DNA of 64,000 nucleotides, from NCBI RefSeq assembly GCF_958450345.1, contig NC_088780.1, positions 37,905,667 to 37,969,666 on the forward strand. Reading direction: 5' to 3'. The stretch is from Calliphora vicina (lineage: Eukaryota; Arthropoda; Insecta; Diptera; Calliphoridae). The position numbers and the translations under genes were made by a program. Shown here piece after piece: positions 11,541 to 23,228 of this stretch (positions within the stretch are counted from its first letter, which is position 1; every line of letters starts with the position of its first letter). The notes below the pieces were generated by a model, which was given only the letters and a program-made list of their open reading frames with translations, did no database searches and had not been told where the DNA came from.

Positions 11541-12148
11541 ATTACACTGCCCAACAAATTGAGACTCTTTGATTGGAACAGAATAGCGACCCCATAATTC
11601 TGAAAGGGCATGTTGAGTATATCATTTTTGTAGAATAAACCTATAGTCCAGCTGGTCTGAATTTTTTTTTACATTGGGTCAAAGTTTTAATATTTTGATC
11701 GAAGGTAGCATTATACTAACTGAAAAAAATGTTGTAAGTTAATATCTGAGAGAATTCTTATTGTCAGAGTTATATTGTGGAATTTTATAGGGATCATTTT
11801 TGTGGAAGATCTTAACCACCTATCTCCTCTTTTTAGGGGACAATTTGCCCCTTTTTCGAGAAAATCAAAAAAAGTCCTTTCAAAAATGACATTTAATGAT
11901 TAAAATATTAAATGAAAATTTTTGCCGGAAAATTTCATTGGGGGCCAAAAATACCAAAGTTGTAAATAAAGCTTTTTACGCTTAATTATCAAAATTATAC
12001 GAGACCTTGGGTCTCACATTTTTTTTAAAAAAAAGTCACTAAAAATCCATTTATGATCCGAATGAGCTGAAATTTAAATGGTAAATAGTACTTGAGAATA
12101 TCCACAATTTAAGTTATCTCTTTTAATTCAAGAGATGTTTAGGTTTAA
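11541..12148 (+). repeat. family C, first unit of a tandem pair
   Basis: Starts attacactgcccaacaaatt, runs through cagaatagcgaccccataa, ttgtaagttaatatctgag and gagaccttgggtctcac, and ends in acaatttaagttatctc. The next unit begins directly after it. Confidence 0.55.
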
Positions 12149-12600
12149 TTACACTGTCCAACATTTTGAGACTTTTTGATTGGAACAGAATAGCGACCCT
12201 ATAATTCTAAAAGAGCATGTTGAGTAGATCATTTCTGTTGAATAAACTTATAGTCCAGCTGGTCTTTTATGGGGATAATTTTTGTGGAAGATCTTAACCC
12301 TCTATCTTCTCTCTTTGGGGGTCAATCGAGGTAATCAAAAAAGTCCTTTCAAAAAGGACATTTAAGGAGAAAAATACACCACAAAAATTTTTGCCGAAAA
12401 ATTTAAGTTTGGGCCACCAAAGATACCAGAGTTTTAAATAAAGCTCTTTACGCACACACAAAAAAATGTGTGGGTCTCACATTTTTTTAAAAAAAATCGT
12501 TAAAAATACATTTATGATTCCAAATGAGCTGACATTTAAATGGTAATAGTACTTGAGAAGATCAACAATTTAAGTTAAGTTTATATTTATTCATTTGTGT
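12149..12600 (+). repeat. family C, second unit of the tandem pair
   Basis: Starts attacactgtccaacattt, loses the middle block between agtccagctggtc and ttttatggggataattttt, and ends acaatttaagttaag. The head-to-tail arrangement with the previous unit suggests tandem duplication followed by internal deletion. Confidence 0.55.
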
Positions 12601-12669
12601 TTGTTTTTAAAAAAAAATTCACAACTGAGAGATTTTCCATTCCATTTTCAACAAATATTTACATTAAAT

Positions 12670-13320
12670 TAAAGTGACAAGGGTGTACATATATAAGTTT
12701 GTCATTCCATTTGTAGTTTATACATTTTTCCAACACCCATCTTAAAGTATACGGATCGACTTAAAATCGCTTTCAAAGATGTCCGTCCGTCCGTCTGGCT
12801 GGCTGTCCATATAAACCATGTTCGCAAAGATATTTCGATAAAATTTGGTACATACATATTTTTCGGCTCAAGAACGAAGTCTATTGAAACTGACTGAAAT
12901 CGGTTTATTATTTCACCTAGCCCCCATACAAATGTCCTCCCGAAATTTGACTTTATCGGTCATAAGTGCTTAATTTATATAGGTATATACACAAATTTCA
13001 CTCCGAAGTCATGTCACCTAATTTCATGATGATCGGTCAATAATTAGTCCTAGCTCCTATATAAGGCCCACTTCCAAAAATCACTTTAACGAGTATAAAT
13101 CTCTTAACAATATTGATATCCACATAAAATTCAACAAAAATAAGTTTCATATAGACATAAATCACACGACCTAATTTCATGGCGATCCGTTCATAATTAG
13201 TCTTAACTCCCATATAAGGCCAACCGAAATGAATTCACGAAAATAAATTAAAAAAAAAGTTTTGCTCATTTACTCAATGTAGGATATTATATGATAGGGC
13301 CATACTTTCTTACATGTTTA
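12670..13320 (+). mobile_element. Helentron-like element, family B with family A 5' end
   Basis: The body is family B: cttaaagtatacggatcgac, (GTCC)n, agatatttcgataaaatttgg, tttcacctagcccccataca, and a 3' end gtaggatattatatgat..ccatactttcttacatgtt. The first 60 bp (aagggtgtacatatataag, tttgtcattcc) resemble family A instead. It is therefore an A/B recombinant or an ancestral form. Confidence 0.55.
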
Positions 13321-13668
13321 AAAATTTTTCCACCAATTTTTTTTCACACAATTTTTTTCCGATAATTTTTTTTTCAAAAAAAAAATTTTATTCATCAATA
13401 AAATTTTTTTCTCACCATAATTTTATTTTCATAAAAGTTTGTTTCAACAAAGTGTTTTTAATGCAACATACCCGCTATAATCTAACTTAGGTTGCTATTT
13501 AAAATTGAGAAAATCGGCCAACAAATGGCTGAGGAGATATAAGTGAAAAACCGAGACTACCTCGATTTGTTCACCAATTTTTGTTTAATAAAATTTTGAA
13601 GAATTTTTAATATTTGGTAAAGGATATTAAGGTTCGGCACAACCGAATATATAACTCTTACTTGTTTT
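13321..13668 (+). mobile_element. family A element, 3' half
   Basis: Contains aaaatcggccaacaaatgg, ggagatataag and gaccgagactacctcgattt-like sequence. It finishes with the diagnostic 3' end: ggtaaaggatattaagg, hairpin TTCGGCACAACCGAA, then ctcttacttgttt. Confidence 0.65.
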
Positions 13669-14545
13669 CTTATTAATTTAAATAAACTTTGGTTTATTTT
13701 ACAAACAATTATGGCTTTTTCATTGATGCATGTCTGCAAAAGCTGAAATATGATTAATTGTTGTAACAAAAGCTTTTATAACAACAATAACAACAACAGC
13801 TGTATTTATAACAACAACTAGAAATAATATAAAAAAAAAACACACAGAGAAATCATTTATTTTTCTCCATTTACACATTTGATTAAAGATTTAAATTGTT
13901 ATTGATTTTTATTTTCCCTCCTTGTTATCGTATTTTTTCCATTCACACACACTCTCACAACTACTTACATACATTATGAAAAAAACAGTTGCAGGCTAAA
14001 ATGTCATAATGTGTCAAGTAGAATTTCAAATTGTAACTCAACACTTAATATACAATTGCGACAGCAAGTGACAGATGGCATCAACGACAATTTTAAAAAG
14101 GCGGAGTCAAAAAGAAACACTTCTACAATAAACATTACTGTCATAAAATGAAGCTTAAAAACATAAAGATTTCTTAAAAAAAAAAAAACACAAATAAAAG
14201 TAACTGTAAGACATAAAGTCAGATAAAAATTAACAAAAAAGTAACATGTATCTGTTAACGTTTACACAAACTTTTAGTTATATTGTGTTTGAATGAGCGT
14301 AACATCAATTTAATAATTGAGTGAACATTTTGTTTTGGAAGATGCAAAATTTTATTTATTAAAGTTGAATTGAATTGTTTTTCAACTTGCCCACGCATAA
14401 CTGTTAGTAGCAGATTATTTTGTTGACTTATCAAGGACAAAAAATAACTCGCCCTTTAATTTAATAGTAAGAAATTATCACTTATTTTTAGTTATAAAAA
14501 AATATACAGAGATTTAAAATAATGAATTCAGTTTGTCGATGTTTT
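13669..14545. other. non-coding stretch
   Basis: AT-rich with short AAC-rich simple sequence at about 13780-13825. No gene recognised. Confidence 0.4.
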
Positions 14546-15230
14546 TTATACCCTTCACCTTCGTAAGAACGGTATATATAAGTTTGTCGTTCCGTTTGTA
14601 ATTTCTACATTTTTCATTTCCGACCCTATAAAGTATATATATTCTGGATCCTTATAGATAGCAGAGTTGATTAAGCCATGTCCGTCTGTCTGTCTGTTGA
14701 AATCAATTTTCTGAAGGCCTCAGATATCTACGGGATCCAAATCTTCAATAATTCCGTCAGACATGCTTTCGAGAAGTTTGCTATTTAAAATCAACAAAAT
14801 CGGTCCACAAATGGCTGAGATATGAGGAAAAAACCAGGACAACCTAGATTTTTGAACTATTTTTGAATTATATCAGGATTACTAAGTTTTTAATATAGAC
14901 AATATGGATATCTAATGATAGATATTTCAAAGACCTTTGCAATGACATATATAAAACCATAGTAAGTTGGACCTAAAATAGGTCAAAATTGGAAAAAATA
15001 TTTTTAACCAGATTTTTTTTCACCAAAAGCTTTTTTCCCTAAATATTAAAAAAAAAATTTAAAATTTAGAATTTTTTTTTTTAAAATTAAAAAAAAAATT
15101 TTAAAAATCAATTCGAAATTTTTTTTTTCCAAAAAATGAAAAAACTGCAAAAAAAATAAATTTTGTTTATCTAAAAATATTTAAAATTTGTATTTTGAAG
15201 TGTAATTTGCTTAAGGGTATAAAGATTCGA
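14546..15230 (+). mobile_element. Helentron/DINE-1-like element, family A
   Basis: A clear 5' end, TTTTATACCCTTCACCTTCG, is followed by acggtatatataag, cgaccctataaagtatata, tccgtctgtctgtctgttg and aatcttcaataattccg, then an A/T-run core and agggtataaagattcg. The 3' hairpin is cut off where the next, oppositely oriented copy begins. Confidence 0.7.
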
Positions 15231-15471
15231 AAATTTTTTTTTTTTTAAAAATTAAAAAAAAATTTCGAATTGTTTTTTTTTAAATTAAAAAAAAATTTTT
15301 TTTGGTTTTTTAATTTTTTTTTTTTAATATTTAGCGAAAAAAAACTTTTGGTGAAAAAAAAAATTCGGAAAATATTTTTTCCGATTTTGACCCATAGGTC
15401 CAACATACTATGGTCTTATATACGTTCTTGGTCTTTGAAATATCTATCATTAGATATCCATATTGTATATA

Positions 15472-16413
15472 CAAGGTAGCGCAAAAGTAATCCTCCTATC
15501 AGAAAATGCTATAAATTTTGCGATTGGCCCCTAATGTCAGTTCTGTTTTGACATTTGTGTAGTAAACACATGCGAAATACACGTTAATAAACAATGTTAC
15601 GCTACACTGCTCCAGAACGCGGAATATTGCTGACTATTTATTTGACCTTAATCACAACCAAGAGGAAGATGATTTTTCATCAAAAATAATCATGAGTGAT
15701 GAGGCCCATTTCCATCTTAGCGGGTACGTAAATAAGCAAAATTTACGCTTCTGGGGCACTGAAGATCCGCGTGTAACCCACGAAGAGCCATAACACCCGC
15801 TCAAAGTCACTGTATGGTGTGCTGTTTTCGCTGGAGGAGCCATCGGACCTTTTTTCTTCGAAGACGTCGCGGGCCAAACGGTTACTGTGAATGGTAAGCG
15901 CTACAGAGCAATGATCAACGAGTTCTTTTTGCCACAACTTGATGAATTGGGATTGCTAAACATGTGGTTCCAACAGGACGGTGCAACGGCACAAACTGCA
16001 CGTGCCACAGATATGCTGAAGGATGAATTTCCCGGGCGCCAATCTCCAGTTTTGGCGATTTGCATTGGCCAGCAAGATCGCCTGATTTGACCGCTCCAGA
16101 CTTCTTTTTGTGGGGCTTTTTGAAGTCGCGCGTTTATGTCAACAAGCCTCAGACTCTTGCAGCTCTTAAAGACAATATCCGTTAAGAATGTGAGGACCTA
16201 TCGTCGGAAGTTGTGGCCAAAGTGCCATAAAAAGGACTCAAATGACAATCAACTGTGGCGGCGGCCATTTACATGACATCATATTCTCGACTTGATGTAA
16301 AAAAAAATTAAAAGACCAAATAAAAATAATCCACAAGAAGAATCAAAGATTTTCATTATTTTTTTTTTAATTACAGCCAAAAAACATCGGAAGTTTACTT
16401 TTGCGCCAACTTG
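15472..16413 (+). mobile_element. internally deleted mariner element
   Basis: Ends are inverted repeats (left CAAGGTAGCGCAAAAGTAA, right reverse complement CAAGTTGGCGCAAAAGTAA). They are flanked by TA (15470-15471 and 16414-16415). Length is 942 bp against about 1.3 kb usual for mariner. The missing part is the N-terminal half of the transposase. Confidence 0.85.
15595..16245 (+). pseudogene. mariner transposase, broken
   Basis: A short start (MLRYTAPERGILLTIY) jumps directly into the catalytic domain. IIMSDEAHFHLSG holds the first aspartate, WFQQDGATAQT the second, and ARSPDLTAPDFFLWG (about 16070-16110, another frame) the third. The DNA-binding half is deleted. There is a stop after THEEP, a frameshift after PGRQ, and later stops. 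The family is DD,D mariner from established motifs; it cannot make a working enzyme. Confidence 0.8.
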
Positions 16414-16984
16414 TATTAATGATTTAGTAATCCAGATATACATAGGTCAAAAATCGAGGTTGTCCTGGTTTTTTCCTTATATCTCAGCCATTTGTGGACC
16501 GATTTTCTCGATTTTAAATAGCAACCGAGCCGGAAGAATTCCGGAGATATTGATGTATGAATCGTGTATGTAAGTTATTTGGAAAGTTGATTTCAACAGA
16601 CAGGCAGACGGACATGTCTTAATCGACTCCACTATCTATAGGGATCCAGAATATATATACTTTATAGGGTCGGAAAATTATATTGTGGAAATTACAAACG
16701 GAATGACAAACTTATATATACCCTTCTCACGAAGGTTTGACGAAACCATTTCTCAATATTTTTGTCGTGGGTTGAATATACATATTTATTCACAAAGAAA
16801 ACATAGGAAATATTGGTATCATGTGAAAGATCTTAATTCCATAACTGATATTATCGTGTAAGTCATAATCGCACTTTTATTGTTCATGATGTGAAACATA
16901 TATAGATTTGTTATTTTGGCGTCTGACTTCGGGAAGAATACTGAAGAAAATCTATTAAGAAAGAAAATACTGAAAAAAATATTC

Positions 16985-17190
16985 AAATTTGGAACTTTTT
17001 ATACACAGTGCCATATTCTAGAAGCTTCATGATTTATCTAACAGACAAAACTAGAAGGCTCTATTTGTAGAGCTTTCGGCAGCCATAATGTTCATGTTAG
17101 CAGCTTTGACAGTTAATGTGGGCAGCACTGTGCTGCCAAGTATCCACTTATGACAATGTATACAAAAGCTGTTGGATGTGTTAAACGGTG
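16985..17190. mobile_element. LTR-like fragment
   Basis: Shares tatacacagtgccat, ttctagaag, ttcatgatttatctaac and gacaaaactagaa with 32985-33200 and with the end of 9416-9704. It is only the distal part of the presumed LTR. Confidence 0.4.
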
Positions 17191-17197
17191 TGAAATA

Positions 17198-17300
17198 AAA
17201 TATTGGGTATACGACTTAAAATTGCGGGATTGTTTCGAATTTTTAGTTTTTATTTTGCAACATTTGTACAATAAGTATAAGTTTATACAATTTTTATAGG
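17198..17300 (-). mobile_element. mariner 3' end remnant
   Basis: attgggtatacgacttaaaa is followed by aatttttagtttttatttt and gcaacatttgtacaataa. The same terminal plus 3'-UTR order is seen at 58213-58290, where it is attached to a transposase C-terminus. Confidence 0.5.
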
Positions 17301-18540
17301 AACATTTGTCACGTATATTTGAGAAACATTAAATACTAAGTCAACAACTGGACCTAGGCTTTCTCAAAAATATATACAGAGACCCTCAAATTATTTGATT
17401 TTTTCTTAAGATAATGATTAAAATTTAAAAGTAGGTCTGTATAATAGATTCGATTCTGAAAAAAAAAGTTTTAAGTCGGACTATAATGATTTTCATGATC
17501 TTAACAAATTCACTGGTGAAATAATAAAGTAACAAAGAACAACATTTAATTAAATTAAACATTTATTAATAAAACTTTGTGGTTACAATTAAAACCTTAA
17601 CTCATATATTTCAATCCAAAAACTACGAATATCCTTGTATTCGTATTTAATTAAAATAAATAAAATTAAATCTTTATTTTCTACGCCAAACAAAAAAAGA
17701 AATCTTAAGCCTCCTCTGTTTATTTATTACCAGTAATTGAAAACACCTTTTGAAAACACCGTTGCCAAAGAAACTGTGATTATTTAATTCTACCTCCTTC
17801 GATTTATTTACAACAAGCATTTCCTCCTCATGACCTTGACCATTATTGTTGGAACAATGACGTGGGTAAATGTTGTTTTGTAAACAGAAAATAAAACATT
17901 CTATTCAGCATGAAAATTAGCGTGTCTACCTAACATTACCATCATTAGTTTTACCAGGGCAGCCAGTCATTCAGTCATACCATAAAGGAATCCCAATAAT
18001 TACTTATTACCTGGTTTCATTTTCATTTTTAGCTTCCTCTTTTAATGACCATATCAACGTATAAACGAAAACATCATCCAATTTAACGTTATAATCAACT
18101 GAAATAATGATTGATTTTATTTTCATTTGAAATTTCTATGAAGTACAATAATATTGCGCATTTTGGTCACAGAGTCAGTCAGTTTTGCGATAATAGCCTG
18201 TCATTAATACGACTGACAAGGTTCATCATAACTGCTCACACATGCAATTTGTATCAACAGCTGGTAAAGATCATAAAAATAAGTGGGTTTCTTTGTTATT
18301 TTACAACTTTATTATCTAATTTAACTTATAAATAAGGGAAGAGAAGAATTTAAAACAAATTTAATTAAACGCAAAAATAATAATTTAAATCGAGAAAACT
18401 GCCAAGCACAAAACCAGACCAATTGTCTACCACTTAGACTACTTAGGGTTAGAGAAGGGGTTAGATATAGTCAGTGTACTGTTTACGAAACAACTAGACA
18501 ACAGTAACCACTGTTTATATTAAATAACTCAATAACAAAA
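17301..18540. other. non-coding stretch
   Basis: AT-rich, moderately complex sequence without tandem structure, transposon ends or protein-like reading frames. Confidence 0.4.
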
Positions 18541-18555
18541 TGAGAATGAATTTAT

Positions 18556-18795
18556 TGGGTGTATGACTTAAAAATGCGGTATTTACAATAATATTTTGAA
18601 CGGTTTTTGTTTTTAATAACTTATGTGTCATTTTGAACTTATTTATTGAACAATTATAGTGTAAACAACAAAGGTTTTTTTTGCTTCAAAAATATCGTAT
18701 TTGAAAAATCATTATGAGCTACCCAATAAGCAATTTCAAAACGTTTGCGAGCAGCAGGATTCATCCAAAAGCTGGGACATTATACGAATAGATTA
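18556..18795 (+). mobile_element. mariner 5' end remnant
   Basis: Begins with the terminal sequence TTGGGTGTATGACTTAAAAA, then a leader (tttgtttttaataacttatg, ttattgaacaattatagtg) that recurs at 50421-50505. A decayed start region follows and the sequence passes into the satellite near 18795. Confidence 0.5.
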
Positions 18796-18799
18796 TATT

Positions 18800-21100
18800 T
18801 TAGTCTGAAATATTTTGTAACCTATTATTAAAACATCTCAATTCAAATTTGAATTTGTGAATTTTATTCGAATAACCGGTTTTTATTTCGAAATTATTCG
18901 AAAACAATTTCTTAACTATGTATATTAAAATTCAGAATTTTATTCGATTAAATTATTCTTAATCCGTTATTACTTGTATCCAAGGTTCATCACTATTAAA
19001 ACATCTCAATTCAAACTTGAATTTGTAAATTGGAATCATTTAACCGGTTATTATCCGAATAAATTCTTCGAAATTATTTTTTAAAGCAATCAAATAACTC
19101 ACTTATTATTTGTTAATTATAAAAAATTTTGAATTTTATCCAAATAACCGGTTATTATACGAATAAATTATTCGGATAAATTATTTGTAACCCATTATTA
19201 AAACATCTGAATTCAAATTTGTATTTGTGAAATTTATTCGAATAATAGGTTTTTATTCGAATAAATTATTCGAAAATGGTTGAAAAATGTTGCTAATATT
19301 AAAAAAATTTATAATTTTATTCGAATAAACGGTTTTTATTCGAATAAATTATTCGAAAATGGTTGAAAAATTTTGCTAATATTATAAAAATTTATAATTT
19401 TATTCGAATAACCAATTTTTAGTCGAATAAATATAAACATCTCAATTCAAATTTGTGAATTTTATTCGAATAAATTATTCGAAAAAATTTCTTAACTATG
19501 TATATTAAAACTTAGAATTGTATTCGATTAAATGATTCTGAATCCATTATTATGTGTATGCAATTATTAAAGCATCCCAATTCGAACTTGAATTTTAAAT
19601 TGGAATAACCGGTTATTATCCGTACAAATTCATCGAAATTACTTTTTAAAGCAATCAAATAACTCACTTATTATTTGTTAATTATACAAAATTTTGAATT
19701 TTATCCAAATAACCGGTTATTATTCGAATAAATTATTCGTAATCCTTAATTATTCGAATAAATTATTTGTAACCCATTATTGAAACATCTCAATTCAAAT
19801 TTGTATTTGTGAAACTTATTCGAATAATAGGTTTTTATTCGAATAAATTATTCGAAAATGGTTTAAAAATTTTGCTAATATTATAAAAATTTAGAATTTT
19901 ATTCGAATAACCGATTTTTAGTCGAATAAATATAAACATCTCAAATCAAATTTGTGAATTTTATTAAAAAAAATTTCTTAACTATGTATACTAAAATTCA
20001 GAATTTTATTCGATTAAATGATTCGTAATCCATTATTATGTGTATCCTATTATTAAAGCATCCCAATTCGAAGTGAATTTTAAATTGGAATAATCGGTTA
20101 TTATCCGTACAAATTATTTTTTAAAGCTATAAAATAACTCTCTAGTTATTTGTTAATTTTAATAATAAAATTTAGAATTTTATCCAAATAACCGGTTATT
20201 ATTCGAATAAATTATTCGTCAACCTTAATTATTCGGATAAATTATTTATAACCCATTATTACATCTCAATTAAAATTTTAATTTTTTAATTTTATTCGAA
20301 TAACCGGATTTTAGTCGAATAAGTTATTCGAAAATAGTTATTTAAGCCATAAAATATAAATAGCTCAACTAATTATGAAGAAACAATTTCTTAATTATAT
20401 TAAAATTTGGAATTTTATTCGATTAAATGATTCGTAATTCATTATTATGTGTATCCGATTATTAAAGCATCTCAATACGGTATAAATTATTCGAAATTGG
20501 CTTTTAAAGCAATATATAGCAACTCAATAATTATTTCTTAATTTTAAAAAAAATTATATTTTATCCGAGTAACCAATTATTATTCGAATAAATTATTCGT
20601 AATCCTTAATTATTCGAACAAACTATTTGCAATACATTATTAAAGTATCTCAATTCAAACTTGAATTTGTGAACTGAAAACGGTTATTTATTTATTCGGT
20701 TATTATTCGATTAAATTATTCGAAATTGGTTTCATAAGTAATAAAATATAAATAACTCAACTGATTATGAAGAAACGTGTTGATAATTATTATAAAATTT
20801 AGAAATTTATTCGAATAACCGATTATTTGGCTGCCTATAAATTTGACTAAAGATTTAGAAACATTTTTTTAAAAATATAGAAATCTATTCGAATAACCGG
20901 TTATTATTCGAAATTTAATAAAAAGATAAAATTTAAGAAAAATTTGGGTAAACAAATTCAACGATTAACTATTATTCGAATATAATTTGCTATAAATAAC
21001 GCAAATAACAAGAAAGAATTTTGTTAATTAATTACATTAAGAACTTTATGCGAATAACTGTGTTTTTAATCGAATAAATTTTACTTTATCCTCAATTATC
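18800..21100. repeat. degenerate satellite of TTCGAATAA palindromes
   Basis: Tandem-like units of about 200-235 bp. The order is aacatctcaattcaaacttg, a TTCGAATAA(CCGGTT)-type block, aaataactcaa, then gaattttattcgaataacc. Neighbouring units differ by indels and there is a longer echo of about 0.5 kb (compare about 19088, 19651 and 20128). TTCGAA palindromes and ATAA/TTAT arms give extensive hairpin potential. No coding sequence. It may have grown from a hAT-like element, since AACCGGTT also marks the element at 4778. Confidence 0.7.
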
Positions 21101-21625
21101 CTTTATTATGTTCATTTTCAACATGTACAAAATAATTCCTTCAGATTTAGCTCTCTTTCTTACTTATAACAATTAATATGAAATAAAACGTAAGTAATTA
21201 ATTAAGTTAACTTTATTTACGATATTAATTAGATATTAAAACAATCATTACAGAAATGATTAATACTTTAGCCGTTATGAAGGCAGAAAAAACAATTGAA
21301 CAACAAACATAGACTTGAAAATTGTTATAGTTTTTATTATAATTGTCTAAGATTTAACTATGACAACTAACTGCTCATATTTGCACGCTTAACGAATTCG
21401 TGACTAATTAGTTGAGATTTATTAATTTGTCAACGAGTTGAAACGAGGGAAGAGAATAGACACAAGACTTAAATGTCATATGAACACACGTGCTAACATA
21501 TTGTCAGGGGGTTCAATTGTTTTAATGAGGTATTAATAAATAATGATGTACTATAAATCTCACAGTGGGGTTCGATTAATTGTGAATGCAATTCCATTAC
21601 CAAGAAACAAAATCTTACCTATATT
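21101..21625. other. non-satellite spacer within the array
   Basis: Ordinary AT-rich sequence without the TTCGAATAA units and without a recognisable gene; it separates two satellite blocks. Confidence 0.45.
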
Positions 21626-22165
21626 AAAATTGTGAATTTTATTCGAATAAGCGCTTTTTAGTTGAATAAACCGGTTTTTAGTCTAAAATATTTTGTAACC
21701 CATTATTAAAACATCTCAATTAAATTTAAATTTGTGAATTTTATTCGAATAAATTATTCGAAACTATTTATATTAAAATTTAGAATTTTATTCGATTAAA
21801 TGATTCGTAATCCTTAATTATTGGAACAAATTATTTGCAATACATTATTAAAGCATTCAGACTTGAATTTGTGAACGGGAAACGGTTATTTATTCGGTTA
21901 TTATTCGAATAAATTATTCCAAATTGGTTTCATAAGTAATAAAATATAAATAACTCAACTAATTATGATGAAACGTGTTGATAATTATTGTAAACTTTAC
22001 AATTTTATTCGAATAACCGATTATTATTCGATTAAATTATTCATTCAGCTATAACAAAAATATGTAAAACTTTCTTATTTCATCTCAATTCAAACTTGAA
22101 TTTGTGAACTGGAAACGGTTATTTATTCAGATATTATTCGAATAAATTATTCGAAATTGGTTTCA
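21626..22165. repeat. TTCGAATAA satellite, second block
   Basis: The same monomer as 18800-21100. Here the spacing between successive ttggtttcataagtaata-type blocks is about 233 bp (about 21924 and 22158). The second occurrence is interrupted after ggtttca by the Helitron. Confidence 0.7.
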
Positions 22166-22190
22166 TCTATATATATAAAAGAGTAACGTT

Positions 22191-22221
22191 ACTGACTGAC
22201 TGACTGACTGACTGACTGACT
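22191..22221. repeat. (ACTG)n microsatellite
   Basis: About eight uninterrupted ACTG units just inside the Helitron 5' end. Confidence 0.9.
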
Positions 22222-23228
22222 GATTCATCATCGCACAGCCCAAACGGCTGAAGCTAGAATCACGAAATTTTAACTGTGGGTTCCTCCCTCCCCAAAACGA
22301 TCCGATAAGAAGGGATTTTTGGAAATTCGAACGTTTAGGGGGTAAAAAAGGGTAAAAACGGGTAAATTCGGTAACCTTATATCTTCAAAACTAATAAAGA
22401 TACAAAAAAACTTAAAATAGCATGTTACTCCATTTAAAAAATAAGCTGACAGGTGTTTCGTACTTTTTGGAAATTCGAAACTTTTAGGGGAGAAAACGGG
22501 TAAAAACTGTATTTTGGTACTTTTTTTGCACCCTATGTATCTTTTAAACCAATAAACATAGAAACAAATTTTAAATCGTATTCTTTAATTAACAAAAAAT
22601 AAAAAATATAAGTTTGGTACTTTTTGGAAATTCGAACTTTTAAGGGATAAAAATTGTGTTAATTTTTGGTACTTTTTCATAAAATATGTTTTTCTATAAT
22701 TTGACATAGACATACGAATATTTTATTATGAGCTCCCACCACGTTACAGAAATTTATTTGAATGAAATTGTAGCACCTCAATGGGGATAAAAAAGGTACC
22801 AAAAAGGGGATAAAATCGGGAAAATACATTATATTTGAAATTATTAAGCCAATTTTGATAATTTTTTTAACGCTGGTTCCTGGATTCATACAAAAATTAA
22901 CTAACAGGGTGTTATTTGGAACTCGAGTACCAAGGTGTATATTGGGCCAAATCCGGGTAAACAGTTTGGTACTTTTTTTAAAACATATTTTTTCTTGGGC
23001 ACATTAACACAGATTTTAATATTTTGATACATGCCTGTATCATAAACAATTTTGGCAAAATGGAATATTTTTAAATTTCAAACTTGAGGGGTGTTCAAGT
23101 AAGAAAAGGGAAATTGGTACTTTTCTCCTAATGGTACTTTTTAAACATTTTAAATTATTTCAGTTATCGACATTAAAGTTAGCTGATATGTATTTGAGTG
23201 AAGTTAGTGTTAGGAATAGGGGATAATA

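Larger units (their letters stand above)
15231..16737 (-). mobile_element. family A element, split by a mariner
   Basis: Tail-to-tail with the preceding copy. It holds the A/T-run core, ccgattttgacccataggtc and ttagatatccatattg, and is interrupted at 15472-16413. It resumes with ttaatgatttagtaatcc, tcgaggttgtcctgg and ggacatgtcttaatcgactcc, ending tatacccttctcacgaagg. Removing the insert and one TA restores the family sequence base for base in length. Confidence 0.7.

Noticed and set aside
18800..22165. CRISPR-like array of regularly spaced repeats
   Set aside because: The repeats are degenerate, palindromic, of variable spacing and in a eukaryotic genome; there are no unique spacers or cas genes.
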